This document shows, piece after piece, positions 26,736 to 35,061 of a stretch of 64,000 nt of DNA. Source of the stretch: UBA8337 sp963932545 (GTDB lineage: Bacteria > Pseudomonadota > Alphaproteobacteria > RS24); assembly GCA_963932545.1 (NCBI GenBank), contig CAWVRH010000007.1:31320-95319 (forward strand), read 5' to 3'. The notes beneath the pieces were generated by a model that saw nothing but the letters and a program-made list of their open reading frames with translations, was not told the origin of the DNA and did not search any database. A program made the translations under genes and the position numbers. Positions within the stretch are counted from its first letter, which is position 1. Each line of letters starts with the position of its first letter.

Positions 26736-27638
26736 ATGATCACCCCCCAAGAATTCAAATCTTCCCGCGACATTTGTCGAGGACGCCTATATGAGCCGAC
26801 AACCAAAACCGCCAATGGAGCTGGCGTGGTATTGGCACACGGCCTTGGTGGTACCATGGATTGTGGCTTGTTCGATTACGCACAAGCCTTTGCCGATGCT
26901 GGTTTCCACGCTTTGGTGTTTGACTATCGTGGCTTTGGCGAAAGTGAGGGAAGCCCACGCCAATTTATATCTGTTCCACGCCAACTCGAAGATTGGCGCA
27001 ACGCGGTTCACTTCCTGCGCAGCCACGGCAATGTAGATGCCGAACGAATTGGCTTGTGGGGAATGTCGTTTTCGGGTGGCCATGTCATCCATTTGGCAAA
27101 TAGCGATACAAAAATTCTTGCGGTTGTGGCGCAAGTGCCGCTGATAGACCCTGTGTTAACCGCCAATGTTGGAAATTATCAACGTGGCCCCGCCCACTCG
27201 CAAGCGCTGATGAAAGCTATTATCAAGCGCGCGAAAACAGGTTGGTTCGGCGCCGAGGCAGACATGTTGCAAATCGCGCCGGTTGTGGCCTCGAAGCCTG
27301 CCGTGCTGGGCTCGGCTGAAGCCATCGCCTATGCAGATTTGGCAGGGCCAACTTGGAAGAACGAATTGCAGCCAGATAGCTTTTTGAAGGGTGCAATGCA
27401 GAGCAATAACGCGTCTTTACTGACCGATGATTTGACGACGCCCATGCTTTTGCAAATCGGCGAAGATGACAAAGTGGTTTCGAATGAGGCGGCACATAAT
27501 TTTGCGCGTCGTTGTGGCCCCATGGCTAAACTGACAGCCTATGCCGGCGATCATTTTACACTGTTGCAAGACAATGAGTTGCGTCGTGCGGCGATCCATG
27601 AGGCGATTGTGTTTTATAAGGCGAAGCTTATTTTATGA
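26736..27638 (+). CDS. Alpha/beta hydrolase (dienelactone hydrolase-like)
   Basis: 300 residues, soluble. Core elements of the fold are HGLGGTMDC (oxyanion region), FDYRGFGESEG and the nucleophile elbow GMSFSGG with Ser111; the acid is probably in LQIGEDDKVV and the histidine in AGDHFTLL. The physiological ester or amide is unknown. A TTG two codons upstream is possible, but the ATG at 26736 is the likelier start. Its stop overlaps the sirtuin start (ATGA), so the two genes are coupled. Confidence 0.87.
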   Translation: MITPQEFKSSRDICRGRLYEPTTKTANGAGVVLAHGLGGTMDCGLFDYAQAFADAGFHALVFDYRGFGESEGSPRQFISVPRQLEDWRNAVHFLRSHGNVDAERIGLWGMSFSGGHVIHLANSDTKILAVVAQVPLIDPVLTANVGNYQRGPAHSQALMKAIIKRAKTGWFGAEADMLQIAPVVASKPAVLGSAEAIAYADLAGPTWKNELQPDSFLKGAMQSNNASLLTDDLTTPMLLQIGEDDKVVSNEAAHNFARRCGPMAKLTAYAGDHFTLLQDNELRRAAIHEAIVFYKAKLIL

Positions 27639-28384
27639 GCCTAGTTCTGCGTCAATGGGTGGAGGAGGCAAAGCATGTCGTTGTCTTCACGGGGGCTGGG
27701 ATGAGCACGGATAGTGGCATCCCAGATTTTAGAAGCCCGGGTGGTGTATGGACGCGCATGGCACCCATTATGTTTCAAGACTTTATGGCTAGCGAAGAAA
27801 ACCGCATCGAAGCCTGGCGCCGAAAATTCGCTATGGCAGATGAGCTAGGCAAAAGCTTTCCCAATGATGGACACAAAGCGATCGCCAAATTGGTGCAAAG
27901 TGGGAAAGTGAAAACGCTAATCACCCAGAATATTGATAATTTGCATCAAGACAGTGGCATCGCTGATGAGCATATTGTTGAGCTGCACGGCAATGGGACT
28001 TATGCAACGTGTCTGGAGTGCGATGCGCGCCAAGATATGCACACCATCCGCGCGGATTTTGAGGCGAGCCAGATGGCCCGCGCGCCGATGTGTTCTGCGT
28101 GCGGTGGCATTGTAAAATCAGCGACGATTTCGTTCGGTCAAGCCATGCCAGAGACGCCCATGCAACGCGCCGAGGCGGCCAGTTTGGCTTGCGATTTATT
28201 TCTGGCGATTGGGTCTTCTTTGCAGGTTTATCCGGCGGCGGGATTTCCCGTGTTGGCGCGCCATAACGGCGCCCGTTTGGTTATTCTAAACCGCGAGCCC
28301 ACGGAGTTGGACAGTTCTGCTTCTTTGGTCATTAACGAAGAAATAACCCCGACATTGCATAATCTAGTAAGCCTAGACAGTTAA
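27635..28384 (+). CDS. cobB: Sir2-family NAD-dependent protein deacylase
   Basis: 249 residues. It removes acyl groups from lysines using NAD. The NAD motif GAGMSTDSGIPDFR spans residues 20-33, TQNIDNLH 98-104, the catalytic His118 is in ELHGN, and a zinc ribbon is formed by Cys126/Cys129 and Cys153/Cys156. SATISFGQAMPE and AIGSSLQVYPAAG complete the fold. It overlaps the upstream hydrolase by four bases; whether the hydrolase is a functional partner is only inference. The symbol is by family. Confidence 0.93.
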   Translation: MSLVLRQWVEEAKHVVVFTGAGMSTDSGIPDFRSPGGVWTRMAPIMFQDFMASEENRIEAWRRKFAMADELGKSFPNDGHKAIAKLVQSGKVKTLITQNIDNLHQDSGIADEHIVELHGNGTYATCLECDARQDMHTIRADFEASQMARAPMCSACGGIVKSATISFGQAMPETPMQRAEAASLACDLFLAIGSSLQVYPAAGFPVLARHNGARLVILNREPTELDSSASLVINEEITPTLHNLVSLDS

Positions 28385-28546
28385 ACGAGATTTCGAGACT
28401 TATTCAGGCGCCTGTATGGGCATGGTAAAATGGGGTTGCCGACGAAATATTTTTTGCCTTTGATAGGTCTCAAACTGTGGTAGCGTTAGTCGGTAAAGGC
28501 GTAAACCTAAAGTAATAAAAATAATAAAAATAATAGAGGTTTTGCA

Positions 28547-28870
28547 ATGTTTCCTTTAGAAACCGCTGAGAGTTCAGCGGAAGAAGCCGTGCTCATCGAG
28601 GGCACTGTAAAGTGGTTTGATGCCGTTAAAGGATACGGTTTTGTAGTACCAGATGCAGGCGGGGTCGACGTTCTCGTCCATCATTCGACTTTGCGTCGGG
28701 GCGGCTATGACACCTTATATCCACTGGCGCGCATCAAATGTACTGTGGTGGAGCGCCCACAAGGTCTTCAAGCCGACCGAATTGTGGCGATTGATAATAC
28801 GGATGCTCAAGTGCCGATTGGCAATCCAAGGCCGACCAGTGTGCTGGCGGGCATTTCCAATATTAGCTAA
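28547..28870 (+). CDS. Cold-shock protein, first CSD of a split two-domain gene
   Basis: 107 residues. Residues 19-80 are a cold-shock domain with RNA-binding surfaces WFDAVKGYGFV and DVLVHHSTLRRGG. In alphaproteobacteria such proteins normally have two CSDs in one chain. Here a TAA stop follows LAGISNIS, and the same frame continues straight into a second CSD without another nonsense codon until 29221. The gene has an AT-rich leader of repeated AATAA units and AGAGG before the ATG. It may make a single-CSD protein or a readthrough product. Confidence 0.85.
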   Translation: MFPLETAESSAEEAVLIEGTVKWFDAVKGYGFVVPDAGGVDVLVHHSTLRRGGYDTLYPLARIKCTVVERPQGLQADRIVAIDNTDAQVPIGNPRPTSVLAGISNIS

Positions 28871-29221
28871 TTTCAGCAAGCGCACGTAAAGTGGTTTAAC
28901 CGCATTCGTGGGTTCGGTTTTGTCAATGTAGAGCCAGATGGCGAAGATATTTTCGTACATATGGAAGTGCTGCGAAAGGCTGAAATCGAGGCTTTGGTTC
29001 CCGGGCAATATATTCTGGTTAAATATGGCAATGGCCCCAAGGGGCTGATGGCAACGGATGTGAAACGCATTGATAGTGGCGCTCGGTTGCAATCAAATGC
29101 CAGCGAAAGCCAAATGGTTCTGCACGAAGACAGTTTGCAAGAGGCACCCGAACCAACAGAGCAACCGGAACTCACAGATCAGCCGGAGTCGAGTGTTTTG
29201 ACGCCCGAGAGCGGCGAGTAG
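28871..29221 (+). pseudogene. Second cold-shock domain, downstream of an in-frame stop
   Basis: Read in the same frame as the upstream CSD gene, this stretch encodes VKWFNRIRGFGFVNVEPDGE then DIFVHME and an intact C-terminal half with KYGNGPKGLMATDVKRID, followed by a Glu/Pro-rich tail. No ATG, GTG or TTG occurs before position 28961, which lies after both RNA-binding motifs. Independent translation would thus give only a truncated domain. It is either a recent nonsense-mutation remnant, a readthrough product, or a sequencing error in the TAA codon. Confidence 0.7.
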
Positions 29222-29239
29222 TCAATTCGCTGCTTATCG

Positions 29240-29330
29240 CTTTGTTGTTTGCGCTTGCGCTGAACACTCTCTTTGTTGTTTGCGCTTGCGCTGAACACTC
29301 TTCTTATTGTTTGCGCTTGCGCTGAACAAT
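29240..29330. repeat. Three tandem copies of a 31-bp repeat
   Basis: Copies start at 29240, 29271 and 29302 (the last is 29 bases). The shared core is TTGTTTGCGCTTGCGCTGAA, which contains the palindrome-like GCGCTTGCGC. The first two copies are identical. The array lies between the cold-shock gene and the thioesterase start, 22 bases before the latter. Confidence 0.92.
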
Positions 29331-29351
29331 TGCATATGGCACTGAACACGC

Positions 29352-29807
29352 ATGTCTGAAATCCCAGAAATTGACTTAGAGGCGTTGCAGCCCCCCGAAC
29401 CGTTTCGCTTAAGTGTGCGGCGGGGGCCTTTTACGACGCATAACGGGCCTTGGTTTCATTGGGCTAGCCCTGATACGTTTCGCCAAGGCGTTCGTTTGCT
29501 CGAGCGTCATTGCAACAGCCGTGGCATTGTTCATGGCGGCTTTCTGTCTTCCTTCGCAGATGGCCTAGCGGCGACTTCGGTATTTCGCGAGGTGAAGCGG
29601 TCTTCGGTCACGATTAAGCTCAACACGGAGTTTTTGCGCAGCGCCAAAAGTGGCGATTGGCTGCAAGGCACAGCAAGGGTAACGCGGGCCACTGGCAAGA
29701 CCGCCTTTGTCGATGCCTATGCTTGGGTTGGCGAAGCGCAAGAGCCGCCAATGGACGCGTTAATCTTCCGTAGTTCAGCTATTTTCAGATTATTAGAAGA
29801 TAGATAG
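29352..29807 (+). CDS. PaaI-family thioesterase (hotdog fold)
   Basis: 151 residues. The pattern NSRGIVHGGFLSSFADGLAA is the hotdog helix with the HGG motif of acyl-CoA thioesterases, followed by the strand SSVTIKLNTEFLRSAKSGDW. The substrate acyl-CoA is unknown. It has no clear Shine-Dalgarno sequence, and a 31-bp tandem repeat array sits just upstream. tRNA-Pro(TGG) follows after 47 bases. Confidence 0.88.
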   Translation: MSEIPEIDLEALQPPEPFRLSVRRGPFTTHNGPWFHWASPDTFRQGVRLLERHCNSRGIVHGGFLSSFADGLAATSVFREVKRSSVTIKLNTEFLRSAKSGDWLQGTARVTRATGKTAFVDAYAWVGEAQEPPMDALIFRSSAIFRLLEDR

Positions 29808-29854
29808 CTGTTTTGCTTGAAACCCAGAGATATTTCTATTAAGCAGGTGTCAGT

Positions 29855-29931
29855 CGGGGCTTGGCGCAGTCTGGTAGCGCACCTGGTTTGGGACCAGGGG
29901 GTCGCAGGTTCGAGTCCTGCAGCCCCGACCA
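29855..29931 (+). tRNA. tRNA-Pro (anticodon TGG)
   Basis: 77 bases, acceptor stem CGGGGCT/AGCCCCG, discriminator A, encoded CCA. The anticodon stem CCTGG/CCAGG encloses TTTGGGA, giving TGG. This is the second proline tRNA of the window. Confidence 0.97.
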
Positions 29932-30260
29932 TTATCGTATAGTTGCGTATTTTATCTGTTGACCGCAGTAAACAGTCATTTTTCGAGAAATCAGCGATAA
30001 ATGATGCTTCATTCGAGTGGACTGGAGTGGACAAAAATCGACAAAATCGACAGACTTACGCCAATTTAAGCAAGATTGGCGTAAGAATTGGCGTAATCAA
30101 CAACTACCTATAGTTTTATATCTTTGCTTTTGCAATGCAACCGCCAATTAAAGGCCGCTGGACGGGCGTGGCGCGCGCCTTGGGCTGTCGCTTGTGGGAT
30201 TGCCTATTGCTTCGCCGGACGCGATTGCGATACGTTAATTTGCGTTGAGGAGTAATATGT
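29932..30260. other. Gene-poor stretch behind tRNA-Pro(TGG) with inverted repeat
   Basis: About 330 bases with no convincing gene on either strand. It holds a perfect 11-bp inverted repeat CTTACGCCAAT/ATTGGCGTAAG (30055-30065 and 30075-30085, 9-base loop) followed at once by a third partial copy, AATTGGCGTAAT. There is no T tract, so it is not a standard terminator. The position behind a tRNA would suit an old integration scar, but no integrase remnant is recognisable. Confidence 0.5.
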
Positions 30261-31244
30261 ATGGATATGTGGCAGTGGTTTTCTGAAAATGAAAAAGTAT
30301 TAAGTGGCATAGCTGCCGCTTTTGTTATTCTGGGCGCCTTTGCCACGGTCGGCAGAAACTTTCTCGTTCAATTGTTTTATAAATCTTCGGGCGGGCGCCG
30401 CCTGACGCTTGCCGAGCTGAGTAAGCCGTCGCCGCATCCGGTGCAATTTGCCAATTGCGATGGCGTGAACATTGCCTTCAGCACGCATGGCAAATCGTCC
30501 CCAAATTTATTGGTGACACCGGGCATTATTTCCAACCTGCATATTTCCGCCAACCTTCCGCCGCTTCAGCGCACGATGGCGGCTTTGGCGAAATTCAGCC
30601 GTGTGATCAATTTTGATAAGCGCGGGCAGGGGCTTTCCGATCCGGTGGCCAATGTGGCGACCATGCAAGAACGGGTGCAAGATATCCATGCTGTCGCCGA
30701 TGCCTCTGGGGCCGATAAATTTGTTCTGATGGGAATTTCAGAAGGCGGCCCAATGAGCGTCAAATTCGCCGCCGAAAACCCAGACCGGGTTCGTGGGCTC
30801 ATTTTATTCGGCACAACCCCCAAGTTCACCCGTGCCGATGACTATGCGATTGGACTATCGGACAGTGCGCTTGATTTATTGGGCGAGCAATGGGGTGAAG
30901 CGACGGCGCGGGACATATTATTTCCGAGCATCTCACGAGATGTCATCGACGATGACACTTACAAAGGATTTGAAATGCTTTTGTCTGACAAGCGGTCGTT
31001 GAAGCAGATTGTCGAATATATGAAGACTTTGGATGTGCGCGAGCTTCTTAAAGAGGTGCAATGTCCAACTTTGGTCATCCATTTTTCTGGCGACTTGGCG
31101 GTTCCGGCCCGGATGGGGCGCTATATGGCCGACCGCATTCCCAATGCAGAATATTTAGAAATTGCGGGTGTGGATCATTGCGACTTGGGCTCTGCGCCGG
31201 ATGCGATTAAGACCATTCAGCGGTTCATGGCTTCGGCCACTTAG
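30261..31244 (+). CDS. Membrane-anchored alpha/beta hydrolase
   Basis: 327 residues. One N-terminal membrane helix (about residues 13-32) is followed by an alpha/beta-hydrolase domain. The nucleophile is Ser160 in GISEGG; FDKRGQGLSDP, VIHFSGDLAVP (acid) and IAGVDHCDL (His) complete the triad. In many proteins this type of hydrolase domain is fused to an adenylate cyclase; here it stands alone with a helix instead. GAGGAG lies upstream of the ATG. Substrate unknown. Confidence 0.85.
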   Translation: MDMWQWFSENEKVLSGIAAAFVILGAFATVGRNFLVQLFYKSSGGRRLTLAELSKPSPHPVQFANCDGVNIAFSTHGKSSPNLLVTPGIISNLHISANLPPLQRTMAALAKFSRVINFDKRGQGLSDPVANVATMQERVQDIHAVADASGADKFVLMGISEGGPMSVKFAAENPDRVRGLILFGTTPKFTRADDYAIGLSDSALDLLGEQWGEATARDILFPSISRDVIDDDTYKGFEMLLSDKRSLKQIVEYMKTLDVRELLKEVQCPTLVIHFSGDLAVPARMGRYMADRIPNAEYLEIAGVDHCDLGSAPDAIKTIQRFMASAT

Positions 31245-31312
31245 GCCGCCCCGCAGCCCCGAATCTAAGACGTCTAAGGCCGTCATGCGTATTTGTTTGG
31301 AGACTTGAGTAA

Positions 31313-31774
31313 ATGTTTAATGATTTCTTAGAAAAACATTCAGAGCGTATCGGTATTATTTTCATTATCGTCTCGTTGCTTTTTGTCGGGTATGAGATAA
31401 GCGAAAACTCGCGCAGCTCGAAGGCTAGCAATCATTTGGCGTTGATTGACACGGCGATGCGCCTGAACGTCGAGATTATGAAGGACGACCAACTGGCTAA
31501 GGTTTTTCAAGACACAATGGACGGGGTTCGCTACCCCATAGGCAAATTGGATAATATGAAGCAAGAGCTTTTGCTGCAGCAATTGTACAATATCTGGGAG
31601 GTCGCGTTTTACAATTTCCACAAAGGCCAGCTAGAAGATGATGTCTGGCTTGCGTTCAGAGGATATTTCTCTGAGTATTTATTGCCAAAGTCATATGACT
31701 TTTGGGAAAAACACCGGTTCATGTATGGTCCGGCATTCCGCGAGCATGTCGACAGTATTCCGGCCAAAATGTAG
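31313..31774 (+). CDS. Hypothetical single-pass membrane protein
   Basis: 153 residues. One hydrophobic helix (about residues 12-28, IGIIFIIVSLLFVGYEI) is followed by a helical, probably periplasmic or cytoplasmic domain rich in aromatic residues near the C-terminus (AFRGYFSEYLLPKSYDFWEK). I do not recognise the family. GGAGACTTGAGTAA precedes the ATG. It stands alone between the hydrolase and the radical SAM gene, with about 230 bases of apparently gene-free DNA after it. Confidence 0.7.
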   Translation: MFNDFLEKHSERIGIIFIIVSLLFVGYEISENSRSSKASNHLALIDTAMRLNVEIMKDDQLAKVFQDTMDGVRYPIGKLDNMKQELLLQQLYNIWEVAFYNFHKGQLEDDVWLAFRGYFSEYLLPKSYDFWEKHRFMYGPAFREHVDSIPAKM

Positions 31775-32014
31775 ATAATGCCCCGGTGGCTTCGCCACCC
31801 GTTTCGCATGTTTACCGATGTGCTGGGCATGGAACTGGTTGCCCTTTACGAGAGGCACCCGGCTGACTAACAGGCTTTCGCGCCCTTACTTTTCGAACAT
31901 TGTACGAAAGGTATATCTTCGCCATCCCACGCCTTTGTTAAAAGCAGAACTGGTAAATGACAGCCTGAAACTTTAAGATACAAGCTCCTTTTGAGATAAA
32001 CGCAAGTGGGTACG

Positions 32015-32929
32015 ATGAAATTTGCAAATCCGGATATTACCGCTGATGGCGAGGCGCGCGCTTGGGTTGACTTGACCCAGCTGGAAACGCTTTGGCTCAA
32101 TACAGGCACTTTATGCAATATTCAGTGTGACCATTGTTACATCGAATCTAGCCCGACGAATGATCGGCTGGTGTATCTAACGCTGGCCGATGTGCGGAGC
32201 TATTTGGATGAAATTGCAGAGCAGGATTTAGGCACGCAACAAATTGGCATCACCGGCGGCGAGCCCTTCATGAACCCCGATATTATGCCAATCATCGAGT
32301 TGATTTTGGAGCGCGGCTTTGAGCTTTTGGTGTTAACCAATGCCATGAAGCCTATGGAGCATAAACGCGAAGCTTTGCTAAACGTGCTGTCGCGCTATGG
32401 CAGCCAAATGGTGCTGCGGATTTCGGTCGACCATTTTAGCCAAGCCTTGCATGAAGAGGAACGTGGCGAAAACACATGGGCCCCTATGGTGAAAGGGCTT
32501 CAATGGTTGTCCGCCCATGGCTTTGCCATTGATGTTGCAGGCCGCACGCGCTGGAACGATAAAGAAGACGATTTGCGCCATGGGTTTGCCCGGCTTTTTA
32601 ACTCCTTAGACGTGAGCGTAGATGCCCAAAACCCAAAAGAACTCATGCTGTTTCCCGAGATGGATGAAGGCGCGGAAGTGCCCGAAATCACAACCGATTG
32701 CTGGGGCATTTTGAACGTAGACCCGAACGATATGATGTGCGCCACCTCGCGCATGGTGGTGAAGCGCAAAGGGGCCGAAAAACCCACTGTGCTGGCCTGC
32801 ACTTTACTGCCGTATGAAGAAGAATTTGAAATCGGCACCACGCTGAAGCAAGCCAGTGAGCGGGTGAAACTGAACCATGCGCATTGTGCAAAATTTTGCG
32901 TTTTAGGTGGCGGTAGCTGTTCGGTTTAA
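32015..32929 (+). CDS. Radical SAM protein of an arsenosugar-type cluster
   Basis: 304 residues counted from the ATG (a GTG three codons upstream is possible). The [4Fe-4S]-SAM motif is C-x3-C-x2-C in LCNIQCDHCYIESSP (about residues 34-41), with GITGGEPFMNPD near 84. The C-terminal third has several more cysteines (TTDCWG, DMMCATS, VLACTLL, HCAKFCVLGGGSC), suggesting an auxiliary iron-sulfur cluster as in SPASM-like proteins. It is not the classic ArsS type. It runs convergent with, and overlaps by 27 bases, a transferase-1 gene of the set normally tied to radical SAM and arsenosugar synthesis. The substrate is unknown. Confidence 0.85.
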   Translation: MKFANPDITADGEARAWVDLTQLETLWLNTGTLCNIQCDHCYIESSPTNDRLVYLTLADVRSYLDEIAEQDLGTQQIGITGGEPFMNPDIMPIIELILERGFELLVLTNAMKPMEHKREALLNVLSRYGSQMVLRISVDHFSQALHEEERGENTWAPMVKGLQWLSAHGFAIDVAGRTRWNDKEDDLRHGFARLFNSLDVSVDAQNPKELMLFPEMDEGAEVPEITTDCWGILNVDPNDMMCATSRMVVKRKGAEKPTVLACTLLPYEEEFEIGTTLKQASERVKLNHAHCAKFCVLGGGSCSV

Positions 32930-33607
32930 CCAGTCTAGCAATTGTTTTTGAGCCGAGAGTAAGCTCGCCTCAGCGGCCAGGCTTTCGCGCAGCCGAACCA
33001 AATCTGCCACCACATCTACATCTTGCTGCTCGGGTAGATAGTGAATTTCCAAATTCAGTTGACCCAGCTGGCCAACCAATTGCTGGAGCGTCGAGCTTTC
33101 GCTGTAGGTTACGTTAGTCCAGCAAGATTGCGGAATGTCTACCCCACCAGCAAATAGATAAAACCCACCATCGGAACACGGGCCAAGCACGATGGCGTTG
33201 GGGTTTTGCACGAGATGCTTTTGCGCTGCCTCGAGCAGGCTAGGTGTCAATTGCGGGCTGTCGGTTCCCATCAACATGGAGGCGCCATGGCTTTGGCGTA
33301 ATTTGCAATAGACCTGATGCAAGCGGGCGCCCAAATCGCCATCCCCCGTCCAAAAGTGAGGCAGGTTTTGCCATTGCGCGTGGTCCAACCCATCGGCTTC
33401 CGCGATGGCCCAATGCGGGCAGATGGCGGGGGGTAAAGCCAACGCTAATTGCTCAATTGCCAGAACACTCAACTGATAAAACTGCTCTGCCTCTGATGTG
33501 CCGATGCTGGCGGCCAAACGTGTTTTCACGGGAGACAGCGCCGCTGTTTTGGCAAAAATTCCCAAGCCAATCCGCTCCACGCGGCGTGTCTCTCGCACTA
33601 TTGCCAT
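32903..33607 (-). CDS. TIGR04282-type glycosyltransferase (rSAM-associated transferase 1)
   Basis: 234 residues. The GT-A-like fold is seen in IGLGIFAKTAALSPVKTRLA, GDGDLGARLHQVY, and the paired MGTDSPQLTP and LGPCSDGGFYLF segments, which define the rSAM/selenodomain-associated transferase 1 family (DUF2064-like). The start is taken at ATG 33607, overlapping the upstream gene by 10 bases; a GTG at 33598 (TAGTG junction) is equally possible. It is the last gene of the MTA phosphorylase-transferase 2-transferase 1 unit. The family has been linked to arsenosugar synthesis; the sugar acceptor here is inferred only. Confidence 0.87.
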   Translation of the reverse strand: MAIVRETRRVERIGLGIFAKTAALSPVKTRLAASIGTSEAEQFYQLSVLAIEQLALALPPAICPHWAIAEADGLDHAQWQNLPHFWTGDGDLGARLHQVYCKLRQSHGASMLMGTDSPQLTPSLLEAAQKHLVQNPNAIVLGPCSDGGFYLFAGGVDIPQSCWTNVTYSESSTLQQLVGQLGQLNLEIHYLPEQQDVDVVADLVRLRESLAAEASLLSAQKQLLDWLNRTATAT

Positions 33608-34194
33608 TTCACGCGCACCACTTGCTTGAGCCATAAAAATTGATGCAGCAGGGTAGTTTTGAGCCAGCCGTTTTGCTGATATTTGCGCGCACTGGTGGTC
33701 AGCCTTGTCGCCACTCGGTTGAGTTTGACGCCAGCCCCATGCGCCTGCCATACAAACAAATGGTCTTCCCCATAAGGCGCCGTTTCAGGGTAGGCGCCGA
33801 GGGCGTCAAACAGCTGCTTTTCGAGGCAAAACCCCTGGTCGCCAAAAGGGCAGCCAAAAAACCGCGAGCGCAGGTTGGCCCCCCAGCTATTTATCTTCAT
33901 ACGCCAGCCGCCTCCGGCAAAGGCCAGGTCGAAATAATGCAAAGCCTGTGGCTGGTCGGCAATGGCTTTTTGCAGCTTATGCCAAGCGTCCTCGGGCAGG
34001 CTGGAATCGGCATGCACAAACCATAAATAAGCGCCCGTAGCTTTCGCAGCCCCCGCGTTGAGGCTCGCCGCACGGCCTGCCTCTTGCGACAGGATGACTT
34101 CTATTTCAGGCGGCAGCGCGTCGAGGAGGGCGGTCGGTTTTGGCTCGTGCGGTGCCAAAGGAATGATAACCGACAGGGGCACAGCTACGCGCAT
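33598..34194 (-). CDS. TIGR04283-type glycosyltransferase (rSAM-associated transferase 2)
   Basis: 198 residues, GT2 fold. SVIIPLAPHE at the N-terminus, GRAASLNAGAAKATGAYLWF followed by VHADSSLPEDAW (the DxD-like site), and FFGCPFGDQGFCLEK with PYGEDHLFVW are typical of the transferase 2 family that travels with transferase 1. It overlaps the MTA phosphorylase by 10 bases and transferase 1 at its other end, so the three are translationally coupled. Confidence 0.88.
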   Translation of the reverse strand: MRVAVPLSVIIPLAPHEPKPTALLDALPPEIEVILSQEAGRAASLNAGAAKATGAYLWFVHADSSLPEDAWHKLQKAIADQPQALHYFDLAFAGGGWRMKINSWGANLRSRFFGCPFGDQGFCLEKQLFDALGAYPETAPYGEDHLFVWQAHGAGVKLNRVATRLTTSARKYQQNGWLKTTLLHQFLWLKQVVRVKWQ

Positions 34195-35030
34195 AGCACT
34201 TCCATCAACGCGCGCTTTTCGTCTGGGATGCCTTCGGGCGGCGTCAGCAGAGCCGTTGCAAGGGTCTCGCGGTAACTTGCTTGCGCCTCGGGCAGCGGCG
34301 TTTCTAGCAAGGACAGCAATAAGTCTTTCGCTTGGGCTAGGCTGTCGCCAAAGCGTGAAATAACATCCGCGACGCTGACGTGCTGACTTGGGTCATCCAT
34401 CCAGCAATCGTAATCTGTGGCAATGCCAATGGTCGCATAGCAAAGCTGGGCTTCGCGGGCCAAGAAGACCTCTGGCACATTTGTCATGCCCACAAGGTCA
34501 CACCCTGCGCCGCGTAAAAAATGGCTTTCCGCTTTGGTGCCAAGGCGTGGGCCGTCCACCCCGGCATAGGTTTTATCTAAATGGAGGGGCAGGTTCATTT
34601 GTTTGGCTTTGCCGGCCACCCAGGCGGTTAGGTTTGGGCAGACGGGCTCGGCGGTGGAGACATGGGCGGCGACCCCCTCGCCAAAAAAAGTGCGCTCGCG
34701 GTTGCCTTTAACAAAGTCAAAATACTGCGAGGGAATGGCAAATTCACCTGGGCGAATTTCCTCCCGCAGGCTACCGACGGCTGAAAAGCCAAGCACTTGC
34801 CGAGCGCCTAGCTTTTTGAGCGCAAAAATATTGGCGCGGTAATTCACTTCATGCGGCAAAAGTTCGTGGGTTCGGCCGTGGCGCGGTAAAAACAGCACCT
34901 CGCGATCGCCATACTCGGCTTTCATCACAGGGGCCGAAGCTGGCCCAAAAGGCGTGCTTACGGTGAGCTCTTCTTTTACCTTAAGCCCCTCAATTTGATA
35001 AAGACCTGTTCCACCTATAATCGCTAACAT
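34185..35030 (-). CDS. mtnP: S-methyl-5'-thioadenosine phosphorylase
   Basis: 281 residues. It cleaves 5'-methylthioadenosine, a by-product of radical and other SAM chemistry, into adenine and methylthioribose 1-phosphate. LAIIGGTGLYQIEG (phosphate site), LPRHGRTHELLPHEVNYRAN, GVDGPRLGTKAES, and MTNVPEVFLAREAQLCYATI with ATDYDCW are diagnostic. A longer frame exists, but the ATG at 35030 starts MLAIIGGTG, the family N-terminus. It heads the unit with the two transferases. Confidence 0.94.
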   Translation of the reverse strand: MLAIIGGTGLYQIEGLKVKEELTVSTPFGPASAPVMKAEYGDREVLFLPRHGRTHELLPHEVNYRANIFALKKLGARQVLGFSAVGSLREEIRPGEFAIPSQYFDFVKGNRERTFFGEGVAAHVSTAEPVCPNLTAWVAGKAKQMNLPLHLDKTYAGVDGPRLGTKAESHFLRGAGCDLVGMTNVPEVFLAREAQLCYATIGIATDYDCWMDDPSQHVSVADVISRFGDSLAQAKDLLLSLLETPLPEAQASYRETLATALLTPPEGIPDEKRALMEVLCA

Positions 35031-35061
35031 TTGGCCATGGCTCCGTTGCTTGTGGCCAGCA

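Noticed and set aside
29717..30034. Minus-strand open frame with GLEPATPWSQTRCATRLRQAP over tRNA-Pro(TGG)
   Set aside because: Another false protein from a tRNA antisense strand; no start signal or family support outside the tRNA.
30055..30085. Inverted repeat as a transcription terminator
   Set aside because: There is no T tract on either side and the stem is AT-rich, so it is reported as a repeat only.
31778..31870. 30-residue open frame MPRWLRHPFRMFTD... after the membrane protein gene
   Set aside because: No Shine-Dalgarno sequence is visible and no features are recognised; the overlapping GGTGGCTTCGCCACC palindrome explains part of its composition.
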